Position numbers and translations under genes: made by a program. This document shows, piece after piece, positions 37,124 to 48,453 of a DNA stretch of 64,000 bases. The notes beneath the pieces were generated by a model, which was not told the DNA's origin, did not search any database, and saw only the letters and a list, made by a program, of their open reading frames with translations. This stretch comes from Psychrobacter sp. NG25 (GTDB taxonomy: Bacteria; Pseudomonadota; Gammaproteobacteria; Pseudomonadales; Moraxellaceae): the NCBI RefSeq assembly GCF_015234355.1, contig NZ_JADGMV010000003.1, positions 1-64,000 of the forward strand, in the 5' to 3' direction. The stretch's first letter is position 1, and every line of letters begins with the position of its first letter.

Positions 37124-37633
37124 ATGAAAATTGTTTCCGACAAAATGCCAAAAGTAGATGTGGCAAGCATCCTCACTAGCGAGGAAATTGCGGCTATTCA
37201 TGAGTTTATGCACCATTATCCACAGGCGCGTGCTGCCTCGTTAGATGCGCTAAAAATTGTGCAAAAGCGCAACGGCTGGGTCGATGATGCACAAGTGAAT
37301 GCCATTGCCAATATTCTAGACATTCCGATGTCCGATATGGACGGCGTTGCGACGTTCTTTAACCGTATTTATCGTCAGCCTGTCGGTCGCCACGTCATCC
37401 TTATTTGTGATTCAGTGGCTTGTTTCTTGACAGGTTATGAGGCGTTATCGGCTGAAATCAGATCGCAGCTGGGTATTGAATATGGTCAGACGACTGCTGA
37501 TGGACGTTTTACGCTATTGCCAATTTGCTGCTTAGGTAACTGTGACAAGGGACCTGCTGTGTTGATTGACGAAGACACGTATGGTCCTGTCCAGCCTGAA
37601 GAGGTAACGCAATTATTGGAGCTATACGCATGA
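37124..37633 (+). CDS. nuoE: NADH-quinone oxidoreductase subunit E
   Basis: A 169-residue peripheral-arm subunit with a [2Fe-2S] cluster (N1a). The thioredoxin-like half carries the ligands C95 and C100 (CDSVAC) and C136 and C140 (CLGNC). The N-terminal helical half has the usual [12 protein letters not shown] pattern. Its stop overlaps the nuoF start by four bases (ATGA), so the two are translationally coupled. Confidence 0.96.
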   Translation: MKIVSDKMPKVDVASILTSEEIAAIHEFMHHYPQARAASLDALKIVQKRNGWVDDAQVNAIANILDIPMSDMDGVATFFNRIYRQPVGRHVILICDSVACFLTGYEALSAEIRSQLGIEYGQTTADGRFTLLPICCLGNCDKGPAVLIDEDTYGPVQPEEVTQLLELYA

Positions 37634-39054
37634 GATTAACACTTTCAGAGCAGATTGCTCAACGTAGCCAAGGCAAAGCGCCAAGCCAGCTTAATGAGCA
37701 GCGCGTGCCAATTTATGGTGATAAAGCCACAGCGACTAGCGAAACCAAGCCGTTAACATGGCGTCTAGCACATCATGACGCAGTACTTGATTTGGCCACC
37801 TACGAATCTCTAAAAGGTTTCACTGGTTTAAAGCAAGCTTTGAGTCAATCTCCTAAAGAAGTCGGGAATATGATCAAAGCTGCCAACGTCAGAGGCCGCG
37901 GCGGTGCAGGTTTTAATGCTGGCTTGAAGTGGACATTTATGTCACCGCCTGACGGTTTGCCGCGTTATCTCATTTGTAATGCTGATGAGATGGAGCCGGG
38001 TACTTTTAAAGATCGTCTATTGATGGAGCGTCTACCGTTTCAGCTGATTGAAGGTATGTTGATTACCGCTCATGCGATTGGCGCAACTGATGGTTATATC
38101 TTTATCCGCGGTGAGTACATCTTGGCCGCTGAACGTTTGGTCGCTGCTATCGAAGAATGCTTGGCCAACAATCTAATGGGCAAGAATATTTTAGGCTCAG
38201 ATTTTAGCTTTAATCTGCATGTGCATACTGGCGCTGGACGCTATATCTGCGGTGAAGAAACCGCACTGATTAATTGTCTAGAAGGCCGCCGTGCTAACCC
38301 ACGTACCAAACCGCCTTTCCCGCAAATTTCTGGTGCATGGGGTCGTCCAACGGTTGTCAATAACGTTGAGACTTTGTGCAACATGCCAGCTATCTTGAAC
38401 CATGGCGTCGAATGGTATCAGTCGTTATCTACTATCAAAGGTAAGAGCCAGACTCCAGGCACCAAACTGTTTGGTTGTTCAGGCTTAGTCAATGACCCAG
38501 GTCTGTGGGAGTTACCGTTTGGTTATACGGCACGCGAAATCATTGAAGATTTAGCGGGCGGTATGATCGAGGGCAAAACCCTTAAAGCGTGGCTACCGGG
38601 CGGCGCATCGACTGACTTTTTAACCACTGAGCATTTAGATGTGGTGGTGGATTTTGACACCATTCAAAAAGCAGGTAGCCGTATGGGTACTGGGCTGATT
38701 ATGGTGGTGGATGAAGCGCAAGATATGGTGCCACTCGTTCGCAATCTCGAAATTTTCTTTCAACGCGAATCATGCGGTTGGTGTACACCATGCCGTGATG
38801 GTCTACCTTGGGGTGTCAAACTGCTTACCGCCATCAATGATGGTGAAGGGCAAGTAGGCGATGTGGAAAAACTAGAGGGCCTCACGCGTGACTTATGGAT
38901 TGGTAAAACATTCTGTGCGCATGCCCCAGGTGCGATGGAGCCACTAATGAGTGCGATTAAATATTTCCGTCCAGAGTTTGATCAAAAAATCACTCAGGCG
39001 GTTGGTGTAGATATCATTGATGCTGCAGCCAATCAACAGCCAGTAGTGAAATAA
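37630..39054 (+). CDS. nuoF: NADH-quinone oxidoreductase subunit F
   Basis: A 474-residue subunit that binds NADH, FMN and the N3 [4Fe-4S] cluster. Motifs: [14 protein letters not shown] (nucleotide site), [14 protein letters not shown] (FMN/NADH), [15 protein letters not shown], and cluster ligands [12 protein letters not shown] near residue 381 plus FCAHAPGA. It is the electron entry point of complex I. It starts inside the nuoE stop. Confidence 0.97.
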   Translation: MRLTLSEQIAQRSQGKAPSQLNEQRVPIYGDKATATSETKPLTWRLAHHDAVLDLATYESLKGFTGLKQALSQSPKEVGNMIKAANVRGRGGAGFNAGLKWTFMSPPDGLPRYLICNADEMEPGTFKDRLLMERLPFQLIEGMLITAHAIGATDGYIFIRGEYILAAERLVAAIEECLANNLMGKNILGSDFSFNLHVHTGAGRYICGEETALINCLEGRRANPRTKPPFPQISGAWGRPTVVNNVETLCNMPAILNHGVEWYQSLSTIKGKSQTPGTKLFGCSGLVNDPGLWELPFGYTAREIIEDLAGGMIEGKTLKAWLPGGASTDFLTTEHLDVVVDFDTIQKAGSRMGTGLIMVVDEAQDMVPLVRNLEIFFQRESCGWCTPCRDGLPWGVKLLTAINDGEGQVGDVEKLEGLTRDLWIGKTFCAHAPGAMEPLMSAIKYFRPEFDQKITQAVGVDIIDAAANQQPVVK

Positions 39055-39064
39055 GGAGAGCGGC

Positions 39065-42000
39065 ATGGCAGTCATACATATTGATGGAACCACTGTCGAA
39101 GTAGATAGCGCGGATAACTTGCTACAGGCTTGTTTATCCCTCGGCATTGATGTGCCGTATTTTTGTTATCATCCAGCCCTTGGCTCAGTAGGCTCGTGCC
39201 GTCAGTGCGCGGTCAAGCAATTTCAAAACAAAGAAGATATGGAAGCAGGTCGCGGTCGTCTCGTGATGTCATGTATGGTCGCCCCTGGCGATGACATGTA
39301 CATCTCAGTCACTGACGATGAAGCCAAAGCATTCCGCAAGTCGATGGTTGAGTTACTCATGACCAACCATCCACATGACTGTCCAACCTGTGAAGAGGGT
39401 GGGCATTGCCATCTGCAAGACATGACCTATATGTCAGGTCATAGCCGTCGTCGCTATCGCTTTACCAAACGCACCCATCACAATCAAGAGCTTGGCCCAT
39501 TCATCGCACATGAGATGAACCGCTGTATCGCTTGTTATCGTTGTGTACGTTTTTATAAAGACTATGCGGGTGGCGAAGATTTGGGTGTTTATGGCTCAAA
39601 CAATCGCGTGTATTTTGGCCGTGATAAAGATGGTCAGTTTGAAAGCGAATTTTCAGGCAACTTAACAGAAGTATGCCCAACCGGTGTATTTACCGACAAA
39701 ACGCATTCTGAACGTTATAACCGTAAATGGGACATGCAGTATGCGCCAAGCATCTGTCATGGCTGTTCGGCTGGCTGTAATATCTCACCAGGTGAGCGTT
39801 ATGGTGAATTACGCCGTATCGAAAACCGCTATAACGGTGAAGTAAACCGCTATTTCTTATGTGACCGTGGTCGCTTTGGTTATGGCTATGTCAATCGTGA
39901 AGATCGTCCAACCCAAGCGCTTGAACGTATCAATGACAAGCATGTCAAAATCAATATTGACTACGCACTCGATGAAACCATTAAGCGTATCAAAGATAAA
40001 AAAGTCATCGGTATTGGCTCACCGCGCGCCAGTCTAGAAACCAACTTTGCGCTAAAAAATCTCGTTGGCTTTGATAAGTTTTCAACAGGTTTGAACCATC
40101 AGCAGCAAGCACTGGTCAATAAATGCATCGAAGTATTAAGTACCGATGGCATTTATAACCCAAGTATGACCGATATCGAAAGCTATGATGCAGTATTGGT
40201 ATTGGGTGAAGATATCACGCAAACTTCATCACGTGTTGCGCTGTCAGTACGTCAAGCGGCAAAAAATGAAGGCCTGAAAATGGCAGCAGCGTTGCAAACG
40301 CAGCCTTGGCTTGCAGAACCAGTCAAACGTATTGCTCAAGATGCGTTAAGCCCAGTCTATGTCATCGATGTAACGCAAACTAAGCTAGAAGACATCAGTA
40401 AAGTGAGCGTGGTGGCGACACCTGAGGATATCACTAAGCTTGGCTTTAAAGTCGCTGATGAGATTGCTAATTTTGCTGATGATTTAGCAGAGATAGTAGA
40501 TCCACAAGCGGCTGAGCAAGATGCCAGTACTGAGACTGATGGTATGCAAGCATTAGCGAAGCAAATCGCTTATGATTTGATTCAAGCGGATAAGCCACTG
40601 GTTATCTCGGGTAGTAGCTTGTCATCTACCGCATTGATAGAAGCAGCGGCGCAGATTACTCAGGCATTGACGCAAAAACGCTCGGCTATTAGAGCGACTG
40701 AACAGCAGCAAGTTGAAGCGCACAACGCCAAGGTAAAAGCTCAAGCGCAGTCTGCTAATGATCAGCCTGAAGAAGACCAAGATTTATCTGCTAAGCCGAA
40801 CAAACCTGAAACAGGTGTTGATACAGAAACGCAAGATGACGTAGAACGTGCTCCTGCCGAACTGCTCGAATTAAAAGAAGTGAACAACCGCTATCAGGCA
40901 CAAGCAGGTATCTACTTAACGGTTACCGATGCTAACAGTATGGGTGTTTGCATGCTCGGCGGTCAGTCAGTAGAAGAGTTGTTAGCGACTGATTTCGATG
41001 TGGTCATCGTTGCTGAAAATCAGCTGACTGATGCCATCGATGCCAATAAATTGACGCAGCTATTGACGGATAAAACGGTCATTGCACTGGATCATCAGTT
41101 GCTTGATTGGTATAAAGATGTCGATATCGTATTGCCAGCGGCTAGTTTTGCAGAAGCCGACGGCACATTGATATCGGCTGAAGGCCGTGCGCAGCGCTTC
41201 TTCCAAGTCTATGATAACGAATATTACCATCCAATGAGTAGCATCAAAGAAGGCTGGCGCTGGTTGCATGCAGTGCATAGCAGCATCGAGGGTCGTGATG
41301 TCGATTGGACGCAGCTAGATGATGTCATCAATGCACTAATCGCCACGCATCCTAAGCTTGCTGGGATTAAAGGCGCTGCACCTGATGCTGCTTACCGTAT
41401 GACTGGTCTGAAGATTGCTCGTCAGCCGCGCCGTTATTCAGGTCGTACCGCCATGCGTGCACCGATATCAGTCCATGAGCCGATGCAACCAAAAGATTTA
41501 GACACTGGTTTGACCTTCTCAATGGAAGGCTATAGTGGTAAAGAAACACCAAGCTCGATGATTCCTTTTGCCAATGCGGCAGGTTGGAACTCACCGCAAG
41601 CATGGAACAAATACCAAGACAAGGTCGGCGGTCATCTCAAAAATGGTGATCCAGGTGTGCGTTTGTTCGATCAGCTATCACGTTTAGAAACACGTCAATA
41701 TGTTGCGCCAGAAGCGATGTCTGCGACGACGACTGATATGCAGCAAGGCCAAGCGAAGCTAGTGCCTATCTACAATATCTATGCCAGCTCAATGATGGCA
41801 TCACGTAGTCCAATCGTCGCTGAGCAACTACCTGTTGCCGCATGGCGTATCGGTATGGATGATGCTAAGGACTGGAATATTGCTGCTGGTGATTACTTGG
41901 CGATTGAGATTGATAAGCAACAAATCACCTTGCCAGTACAGATTGTCGGTTACTTAGCGGAAGGTTGTATCGGTTACCCAGTTGGGCAGGTGAGTATTAT

Positions 42001-42154
42001 TCACCCATCAATGCCAGCGTCGGTACGTAAAGTAGATGCACCGGTCACTATGATGGGCAGTATGGCTAACGATATGATGAACAATAATGACATGATTAAC
42101 GATAACGATACTGCGCAAATGAACGCAGCGCCGATTACCACACAGGAGGTGTAA
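39065..42154 (+). CDS. nuoG: NADH-quinone oxidoreductase subunit G
   Basis: A 1029-residue iron-sulfur subunit, longer than E. coli NuoG (~908). Clusters: [2Fe-2S] with C34, C45, C48, C70; His-ligated cluster with H102, C106, C109, C115; [4Fe-4S] with C154, C157, C160, C204; and N7 ligands C231, C234, C238, C266. The rest resembles molybdopterin oxidoreductases without the cofactor. A polar Gln/Glu/Asp/Lys-rich insert at about residues 541-600 breaks this domain. The C-terminus is Met/Asn/Asp-rich ([16 protein letters not shown]). Confidence 0.96.
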   Translation: MAVIHIDGTTVEVDSADNLLQACLSLGIDVPYFCYHPALGSVGSCRQCAVKQFQNKEDMEAGRGRLVMSCMVAPGDDMYISVTDDEAKAFRKSMVELLMTNHPHDCPTCEEGGHCHLQDMTYMSGHSRRRYRFTKRTHHNQELGPFIAHEMNRCIACYRCVRFYKDYAGGEDLGVYGSNNRVYFGRDKDGQFESEFSGNLTEVCPTGVFTDKTHSERYNRKWDMQYAPSICHGCSAGCNISPGERYGELRRIENRYNGEVNRYFLCDRGRFGYGYVNREDRPTQALERINDKHVKINIDYALDETIKRIKDKKVIGIGSPRASLETNFALKNLVGFDKFSTGLNHQQQALVNKCIEVLSTDGIYNPSMTDIESYDAVLVLGEDITQTSSRVALSVRQAAKNEGLKMAAALQTQPWLAEPVKRIAQDALSPVYVIDVTQTKLEDISKVSVVATPEDITKLGFKVADEIANFADDLAEIVDPQAAEQDASTETDGMQALAKQIAYDLIQADKPLVISGSSLSSTALIEAAAQITQALTQKRSAIRATEQQQVEAHNAKVKAQAQSANDQPEEDQDLSAKPNKPETGVDTETQDDVERAPAELLELKEVNNRYQAQAGIYLTVTDANSMGVCMLGGQSVEELLATDFDVVIVAENQLTDAIDANKLTQLLTDKTVIALDHQLLDWYKDVDIVLPAASFAEADGTLISAEGRAQRFFQVYDNEYYHPMSSIKEGWRWLHAVHSSIEGRDVDWTQLDDVINALIATHPKLAGIKGAAPDAAYRMTGLKIARQPRRYSGRTAMRAPISVHEPMQPKDLDTGLTFSMEGYSGKETPSSMIPFANAAGWNSPQAWNKYQDKVGGHLKNGDPGVRLFDQLSRLETRQYVAPEAMSATTTDMQQGQAKLVPIYNIYASSMMASRSPIVAEQLPVAAWRIGMDDAKDWNIAAGDYLAIEIDKQQITLPVQIVGYLAEGCIGYPVGQVSIIHPSMPASVRKVDAPVTMMGSMANDMMNNNDMINDNDTAQMNAAPITTQEV

Positions 42155-42155
42155 T

Positions 42156-43199
42156 ATGCAAGTTACCCGTATTATCCCTGATGTGCCAAGCTTTTTGACT
42201 GGTAGCCTGAGCTTTGATGCTTGGTCTATCTTATTTCTGGTTGGGCAGTCACTGGTTATCTTCTTAGTCGTGGTATTGGTTGCGGCGATGATGATTATCT
42301 ATGAGCGCCGCATGTTGGCCTTATGGCAAGATCGTTATGGTCCAAACCGTGTGGGTCCATTTGGCTCACTGCAGCTGGTCGCTGATATGCTCAAAATCTT
42401 CTTTAAAGAAGATTGGACGCCGAACTTTACCGATAAGTTTATGTTTACGTTGGCACCTGCGGTCGCGATGTTTACCGCACTGGCCTCATTTGCCATCATT
42501 CCTATCTCGCCAACGCTTGGCGTGGTTGATTGGGATATTGGTATTTTGTTCTTCTTTGCTATGGCAGGTATTGCTGTCTATGCAGTGATGTTCGGTGGTT
42601 GGGCTTCTGCCAACAAGTTCTCATTATTAGGTGGCTTACGTTCAGCGGCACAAACCATCAGTTACGAAGTCTTTTTAGGCTTATCTTTGATGGGTGTGGT
42701 TGCACTGACAGGCTCATTTAACTTACGTGCTATTGTTGAAGCACAAGCAGACGGTTGGTATATCATTCCGCAGTTTTTTGGCTTTTTGACTTTTGTGGTT
42801 GCTGGTGTTGCCGTTACGCATAGACATCCATTTGATCAACCAGAAGCAGAGCAAGAGCTGGCCGAAGGGTATCATGTTGAATATTCTGGCATGAAGTTTG
42901 GTATGTTCTTTATCGGAGAGTATGTCAACGTTGTCTTGATTTCTGCATTGATGACTTGCTTGTTTTTTGGCGGTTGGCTTGCGCCTTTCAATTTAGATAT
43001 TCCATTTATTCCACCAGCTTTTTGGTTCATGATTAAAACACTGTTTTTTATGACGATGTTTGTTTTGGCTCGTGGCTCACTTATGCGTCCGCGCTATGAT
43101 CAGGTAATGAATTTTGGTTGGAAAGTCTGTCTGCCAGTAACACTGATTAATCTGTTGGTTACTGCTGCGGTCATTTTGATCTTTTCCCCAACGTTATAA
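42156..43199 (+). CDS. nuoH: NADH-quinone oxidoreductase subunit H
   Basis: A 347-residue membrane subunit with about eight helices. It joins the membrane arm to the peripheral arm and lines the quinone tunnel. Motifs: [57 protein letters not shown]. It starts two bases after the nuoG stop, with an AGGAGG site inside nuoG. Confidence 0.97.
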   Translation: MQVTRIIPDVPSFLTGSLSFDAWSILFLVGQSLVIFLVVVLVAAMMIIYERRMLALWQDRYGPNRVGPFGSLQLVADMLKIFFKEDWTPNFTDKFMFTLAPAVAMFTALASFAIIPISPTLGVVDWDIGILFFFAMAGIAVYAVMFGGWASANKFSLLGGLRSAAQTISYEVFLGLSLMGVVALTGSFNLRAIVEAQADGWYIIPQFFGFLTFVVAGVAVTHRHPFDQPEAEQELAEGYHVEYSGMKFGMFFIGEYVNVVLISALMTCLFFGGWLAPFNLDIPFIPPAFWFMIKTLFFMTMFVLARGSLMRPRYDQVMNFGWKVCLPVTLINLLVTAAVILIFSPTL

Positions 43200-43254
43200 T
43201 CATTACTAGCCATCATTGATGAACTAGGGTAAAGCTGATAAGGATAATAATCCC

Positions 43255-43803
43255 ATGTTTACTACCATAAAAAAGACCGTCATTGGTATATTTACCATTG
43301 TTCGCAGTATGTGGATGGTCAATAGTCATGCGCTCAGGCCACGCGACACCATTCTTTATCCTGAAGAGCCCGTACCAGTACCGCCGCGTTTTCGTGGGCG
43401 CATTGTGCTGACGCGTGACCCTGATGGTGATGAGCGTTGTGTTGCTTGTAACTTATGTGCTGTGGCATGTCCCGTTGGCTGTATCTCATTACAGAAAGCT
43501 GAACGTGAAGACGGCCGCTGGTATCCAGAGTTTTTTAGAATTAACTTTTCGCGCTGTATTTTTTGCGGATTGTGTGAAGAGGCCTGTCCAACGACAGCCA
43601 TTCAAATGACACCTGACTTTGAGTTGGGTGAATATAAGCGCCAAGATTTGGTCTATGAAAAAGAGCATTTGCTCATTTCAGGACCAGGTAAATATCCCGA
43701 TTATAACTATTATCGTGTGACGGGTATGGCGGTAGCGGACAAACCAAAAGGGGCGGCGCAAAATGAAGCTGCACCTATTGATCTAAGGAGTTTGCTGCCA
43801 TGA
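43255..43803 (+). CDS. nuoI: NADH-quinone oxidoreductase subunit I
   Basis: A 182-residue ferredoxin-like subunit with two [4Fe-4S] clusters (N6a, N6b). Ligands are C62, C65, C68, C72 in [15 protein letters not shown] and C101, C104, C107, C111 in [12 protein letters not shown]. The N-terminal amphipathic stretch anchors it to the membrane arm. It overlaps the nuoJ start by four bases. Confidence 0.97.
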   Translation: MFTTIKKTVIGIFTIVRSMWMVNSHALRPRDTILYPEEPVPVPPRFRGRIVLTRDPDGDERCVACNLCAVACPVGCISLQKAEREDGRWYPEFFRINFSRCIFCGLCEEACPTTAIQMTPDFELGEYKRQDLVYEKEHLLISGPGKYPDYNYYRVTGMAVADKPKGAAQNEAAPIDLRSLLP

Positions 43804-44537
43804 TGAATATTTTGAACCATCCTGAGTTGGCAGGGTTTTATTCACTCGCAGCAGTGGCAGTATTTGCCAGTTTGCGTGTGGTAACCCAAGCCAATCCGGT
43901 GCATGCTATTTTGTCGATGATTGTGTCATTGTTAGCGATTGCTGGCATATTTTTTGTGCTCGGTGCGCCATTTGCAGGGGCACTAGAAATCGTTGTTTAC
44001 GCTGGCGCCATTATGGTGCTGTTTGTCTTTGTCATTATGATGCTGAACTTGGGCATGAGCAATGATGAGCGTGAAGAGCGTTGGCTTGATGCGGGCACTT
44101 GGGCGATACCGACAGGATTGACGATTATTATCGCGGTTGTGCTATATGCGATGATTGGTCTCAATCATGACGAAGCAGCAATGATTGGTGTGACGTCAAT
44201 TTCGGCGAAAGAAGTCGGCACGGTGTTATTTACTAAATACGTGATGCTAATAGAAGTGGCTGCATTGCTACTATTGGCAGCTCTGGTCGCCGCTTATCAT
44301 TTAGGCAAAGAGTCTGTAGATGATGAGGTTATCAGTCATGATAGCCAAACAGCACGCTCGAATGATCGTGTCAAACAGCACGATGACATTCATCCAGACA
44401 GCACACACACAGATAACGATGCCGTGAAAACAGCTGAGCCCTACGAATATAAAGAAGTAGATCCGCATGACTACGTAAGTATGAATGTAGGCACGCAGAT
44501 GAGTACGAAGAAAGTCACGCGCAAGGAGTCAGACTAA
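43800..44537 (+). CDS. nuoJ: NADH-quinone oxidoreductase subunit J
   Basis: A 245-residue membrane subunit with five helices in the first ~175 residues ([44 protein letters not shown] region, here split by short loops). A polar, His/Asp-rich tail of about 65 residues follows ([11 protein letters not shown] to KVTRKESD), longer than in most NuoJ. Its stop shares one base with the nuoK start. Confidence 0.95.
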   Translation: MMNILNHPELAGFYSLAAVAVFASLRVVTQANPVHAILSMIVSLLAIAGIFFVLGAPFAGALEIVVYAGAIMVLFVFVIMMLNLGMSNDEREERWLDAGTWAIPTGLTIIIAVVLYAMIGLNHDEAAMIGVTSISAKEVGTVLFTKYVMLIEVAALLLLAALVAAYHLGKESVDDEVISHDSQTARSNDRVKQHDDIHPDSTHTDNDAVKTAEPYEYKEVDPHDYVSMNVGTQMSTKKVTRKESD

Positions 44538-44944
44538 TGGTACTAGCAGCGAGCGTGGCACAAGAGGTCGCGAATGTGCCGTTTGCCCATGAAGTAGCAG
44601 GCTTAGTACAGCCAGCTGTTGAGGTGCAACAGGTATTGGGTCTGATACCCATGAGCCATGGATTGATTTTGGCAGGTATTTTATTTGCTATCGGTCTATG
44701 CGGTGTCATGGTACGTCGCAATTTTCTCTTTATGCTTATGAGCCTTGAGATCATGATGAACGCGGCAGCACTAGCATTTGTGGTGGCAGGCAGTCGTTGG
44801 GTCGATCCAGATGGACAGATTATGTTTATCTTTATTTTGACGTTAGCAGCAGCAGAGGCCGCCATTGGTTTGGCAATATTATTGCGGTTTTATCATCAGC
44901 GTGGGCATCTAGATGTCGATAGCGCCAATGAGATGAAAGGATGA
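44537..44944 (+). CDS. nuoK: NADH-quinone oxidoreductase subunit K
   Basis: A 135-residue membrane subunit with three helices and the two conserved membrane glutamates ([15 protein letters not shown] and [13 protein letters not shown]) used in proton transfer. The family core starts near residue 38 ([17 protein letters not shown]); the first ~35 residues are extra, so an internal ATG at about 44651 (MSHGLILAG) is an alternative start. Confidence 0.95.
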   Translation: MVLAASVAQEVANVPFAHEVAGLVQPAVEVQQVLGLIPMSHGLILAGILFAIGLCGVMVRRNFLFMLMSLEIMMNAAALAFVVAGSRWVDPDGQIMFIFILTLAAAEAAIGLAILLRFYHQRGHLDVDSANEMKG

Positions 44945-44948
44945 TGTC

Positions 44949-46823
44949 ATGAGTTTATTACCATTAACCTTTATATTCCCGCTCGTTGGCTTTTTGATTT
45001 TAGCCTTTATGCGCGACAAGCTAACAGAGCAGGTGGCAGCGATTGTCGGTGTGGGTAGCATGCTGTTATCAGCACTATGTACGCTATTCGTTAGCTATAC
45101 TTTTTTAACCAGTAACCCAGCGGGTACGGTAGTCGAGATTCCACTTTGGACATGGTTCCAAGTCGGTGATTTTGCGCCAAGCTTTGGTCTTAGTTTTGAT
45201 GGCTTGGCACTAACGATGACGGGTGTCATTACGGGTATTGGCTTTTTAATCCATCTGTTTGCCGCTTGGTATATGAAAGGCGACACTGGATTTGCCCGTT
45301 TCTTTAGCTATATGAATTTGTTCGTGGCCAGTATGTTATTGCTGGTACTAGCAGATGATTTATTTCTGCTATATCTTGGTTGGGAAGGCGTGGGTATCTG
45401 CTCATACCTACTGATTGGTTATTATTACCATGACAGAGCCAATGGACGCGCGGCGATGAAAGCCTTTACGGTTACTCGCGTGGGTGATGTGTTCTTAGCC
45501 TTTGGTTTGTTTTTATTATTCCGTGAATTCGGTACGCTTAATATCCAAGAGATTATTACGCGCGCGCCAGAAGTATTCGATATCAATAATCCAACGATGA
45601 TGCTGACGACGATGATGCTCGTTGGCGGCGCGATGGGTAAATCAGCGCAGTTGCCACTACATACATGGCTTGCTGATGCGATGGCAGGTCCAACACCTGT
45701 ATCAGCATTGATTCACGCAGCAACGATGGTCACGGCAGGCGTTTATCTAATCGCCCGTCTACATCCGTTGTTTGAACTGACGCCTGGTATCTTATTGTAT
45801 TGGGTCGGCGGCGTGGGTGCATTGACGCTTATCGTTGCAGGTTTCTGTGCGCTTGCGCAAACAGATATCAAACGTATTCTTGCTTATTCAACGATGAGTC
45901 AGATCGGCTATATGTTCTTAGCACTGGGCGTTGGCGCATGGCAAGGGGCTATCTTCCATCTGATGACACATGCTTTCTTTAAAGCGCTGCTGTTCTTATC
46001 ATCAGGTGCCGTCATCCTTTCAGTACACCATGAGCAAGATATTTTTAAGATGGGCGGCCTGCGTAAAAAGATACCATTGGTATTTTGGTGCTATGTCGTC
46101 GGTGGTGGTGCACTTGCAGCCATACCTTGGGTCACCGTTGGCTTTTATTCTAAAGAAGCGATTCTTTGGGAGACTTATGCCACAGGTCACTTAGTACTAT
46201 TCTATATGGGTGTATTCGGTGCTTTCTTAACCGCAATTTATACGTTCCGTATGATTTGGATTATCTTCTTTGGTGAAGAAAAAACGCCTGCACACAAATT
46301 ATCAGGTATGTCGTATTGGTTGCCGTTGACGGTATTGCTAGTACTATCTACAGCCGTTGGTGCATGGATTACACCGCCATTAGATGGTGTATTGCCAGAG
46401 AGTGTTGGTCACTTATTAGAAGTCGCGGGTCAAGCGCATGCTAAGCATACCGCAGAATATATCGCGATGGGTGCGATGGGCGCGGGCTTGATATTGGCAG
46501 CATTATTATACGTCGTAGATAAAGGTAGAATGCTTACCAGCTTTAAGCGCTCACGTATTGGTGGGGCGCTATATCACTGGTGCTATCATGGCCTAGGCTT
46601 CGATGCGCTATACGATGTAATTTTTGTAAAACCCTTTTTGTTCATCGGCCGCTTACTTAAAGCCGACCCTATTGATAAAACGTGGCTCATCCTACCTAAG
46701 CTGGCTTCAGCAGGTAATAAAGTGTTGTCTGCGACGCAAACAGGGTCACTTCGAGGTTATGCTGCAAGCTTTGGCTTGGGTATGGCTGTATTGCTGGTGC
46801 TGGTAATGATGACGGTGGTATAA
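44949..46823 (+). CDS. nuoL: NADH-quinone oxidoreductase subunit L
   Basis: A 624-residue antiporter-like proton-pump subunit. Motifs: LLYLGWEGVGICSYLLIGYYY, MKAFTVTRVGDVFLAFG, QLPLHTWLADAMAGPTPVSA, LIHAATMVTAGVYLIAR and KRILAYSTMSQIGYMFLALG, with key Lys and Glu residues in the helices. A long C-terminal lateral helix should run along NuoM and NuoN. Confidence 0.97.
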   Translation: MSLLPLTFIFPLVGFLILAFMRDKLTEQVAAIVGVGSMLLSALCTLFVSYTFLTSNPAGTVVEIPLWTWFQVGDFAPSFGLSFDGLALTMTGVITGIGFLIHLFAAWYMKGDTGFARFFSYMNLFVASMLLLVLADDLFLLYLGWEGVGICSYLLIGYYYHDRANGRAAMKAFTVTRVGDVFLAFGLFLLFREFGTLNIQEIITRAPEVFDINNPTMMLTTMMLVGGAMGKSAQLPLHTWLADAMAGPTPVSALIHAATMVTAGVYLIARLHPLFELTPGILLYWVGGVGALTLIVAGFCALAQTDIKRILAYSTMSQIGYMFLALGVGAWQGAIFHLMTHAFFKALLFLSSGAVILSVHHEQDIFKMGGLRKKIPLVFWCYVVGGGALAAIPWVTVGFYSKEAILWETYATGHLVLFYMGVFGAFLTAIYTFRMIWIIFFGEEKTPAHKLSGMSYWLPLTVLLVLSTAVGAWITPPLDGVLPESVGHLLEVAGQAHAKHTAEYIAMGAMGAGLILAALLYVVDKGRMLTSFKRSRIGGALYHWCYHGLGFDALYDVIFVKPFLFIGRLLKADPIDKTWLILPKLASAGNKVLSATQTGSLRGYAASFGLGMAVLLVLVMMTVV

Positions 46824-46824
46824 G

Positions 46825-48450
46825 ATGATTGAGTTACAACAAACGTGGATGCTACCAGCATTAATCGCAATTCCTTTTATTGCAGGATTGCTATGTTGGT
46901 TGGTCGAACGGTTTAATAAACGTCTACCGCGCTGGATTGCCTTAATCGGCATGACGCTGACCTTTGTATTGTCACTAGTATTGTGGCATTACGGTGACTT
47001 TAGCGGAATGAGTAAGCAAGTGATTGCCCCAAGTGCAAACGTGCCTTGGGTCGCTGAATTCAGTGTGCCATGGATACCAAGCTTTGGTATTAGTTTTCAT
47101 TTGGCATTAGATGGTTTGTCACTGATGATGGTGGCTTTGACAGGACTGCTAGGTATTGCAGCAGTTGCTTGTTCGTGGAATGAGATTCAACGCCGAGTTG
47201 GTTTCTTTCACCTGAACTTGCTATGGAGCTTAGGCGGCGTCATTGGTGTTTTCTTAGCCATTGATTTGTTCTTATTCTTCTTCTTTTGGGAGATGATGCT
47301 GGTTCCTATCTACTTCTTGATCGCGATTTGGGGTCATGATGTGGTTGGCAAAACCAAAGAGTATGCAGCAACCAAGTTCTTTATTTATACCCAAGCTTCT
47401 GGGCTGATTATGCTCATTGGTATCTTGATGTTGGTCATTATTAGCTATGCCCAAAAAGGTGTCGTAAGCTTTAACTATAATGACTTGCTCGGTACGTCGT
47501 TGGGTGGTTGGGAATATCCAATCATGCTGTGTTTCTTTATCGGTTTTGCGGTGAAGTTGCCAATCATTCCTTTCCATGGTTGGTTGCCAGATGCGCATGC
47601 ACAGGCACCAACGGCAGGCTCAGTGGATTTGGCTGGTGTACTGATTAAGACTGCGGCATATGGTCTGATTCGTTTTGTGTTGCCATTGTTCCCAGTAGCG
47701 TCACAAGAGTTTGCGCCGATTGCCATTACTTTAGGTACAATTGGTATCTTCTATGGTGCATGGTTGGCCTTTATGCAGACCGATATGAAGCGTTTGCTGG
47801 CGTATACCAGTATCTCGCATATGGGTTTTGTGGTCTTAGCAATCTATGCTGGTACATTGCTCAGCTTGCAAGGTTTGATGATTCAGATGCTCGCACATGG
47901 TCTTAGCTCGGCGGCACTATTCATTATGGCAGGTCAGTTATATGAGCGCCTGCACACACGTGATTTGACCTTAATGGGTGGCATGTGGGGGCAGTTCCGC
48001 TATTATGCGCCGATACTGATGTTCTTCTGCGCAGCGTTACTGGGTATCCCAGGTACAGGTAACTTCATTGGCGAGTTCATGATTTTATTTGGCTCATTTG
48101 CTCAATATCCTGTGTTTGTCGTCTTTGCAACATTCAGTTTGGTGCTAGCAGGGCTATACTCGCTGATTCTGATTCATCGCGCGTTATTTGGTAAAAACAA
48201 CATCGAAGCAGTCGCAATGCAAGAAACCAAATCACATGGTTTGCCACCGCGTAAACTCAAAGATTTGGGCAAGCGTGAGTTGTCATTGTTACTTATGCTA
48301 GCTGCCGGACTGGTCTGGCTTGGGTTATATCCACAGCCTTTCCTTGATACATCGAGTCACGCGATGCAGTGGATTAACAATGCATATACCTATAGTCAAG
48401 TAACACAAGTAGATGCGTCGCACCTGCTTGATGCAATGGAGGCACGTTAA
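46825..48450 (+). CDS. nuoM: NADH-quinone oxidoreductase subunit M
   Basis: A 541-residue antiporter-like subunit with about fourteen helices. Motifs: LFLFFFFWEMMLVPIYFLI (membrane Glu), AVKLPIIPFHGWLPDAHAQAP, DLAGVLIKTAAYGLIRF, KRLLAYTSISHMGFVVLAIY. It starts one base after nuoL and ends three bases before nuoN. Confidence 0.97.
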   Translation: MIELQQTWMLPALIAIPFIAGLLCWLVERFNKRLPRWIALIGMTLTFVLSLVLWHYGDFSGMSKQVIAPSANVPWVAEFSVPWIPSFGISFHLALDGLSLMMVALTGLLGIAAVACSWNEIQRRVGFFHLNLLWSLGGVIGVFLAIDLFLFFFFWEMMLVPIYFLIAIWGHDVVGKTKEYAATKFFIYTQASGLIMLIGILMLVIISYAQKGVVSFNYNDLLGTSLGGWEYPIMLCFFIGFAVKLPIIPFHGWLPDAHAQAPTAGSVDLAGVLIKTAAYGLIRFVLPLFPVASQEFAPIAITLGTIGIFYGAWLAFMQTDMKRLLAYTSISHMGFVVLAIYAGTLLSLQGLMIQMLAHGLSSAALFIMAGQLYERLHTRDLTLMGGMWGQFRYYAPILMFFCAALLGIPGTGNFIGEFMILFGSFAQYPVFVVFATFSLVLAGLYSLILIHRALFGKNNIEAVAMQETKSHGLPPRKLKDLGKRELSLLLMLAAGLVWLGLYPQPFLDTSSHAMQWINNAYTYSQVTQVDASHLLDAMEAR

Positions 48451-48453
48451 GTC

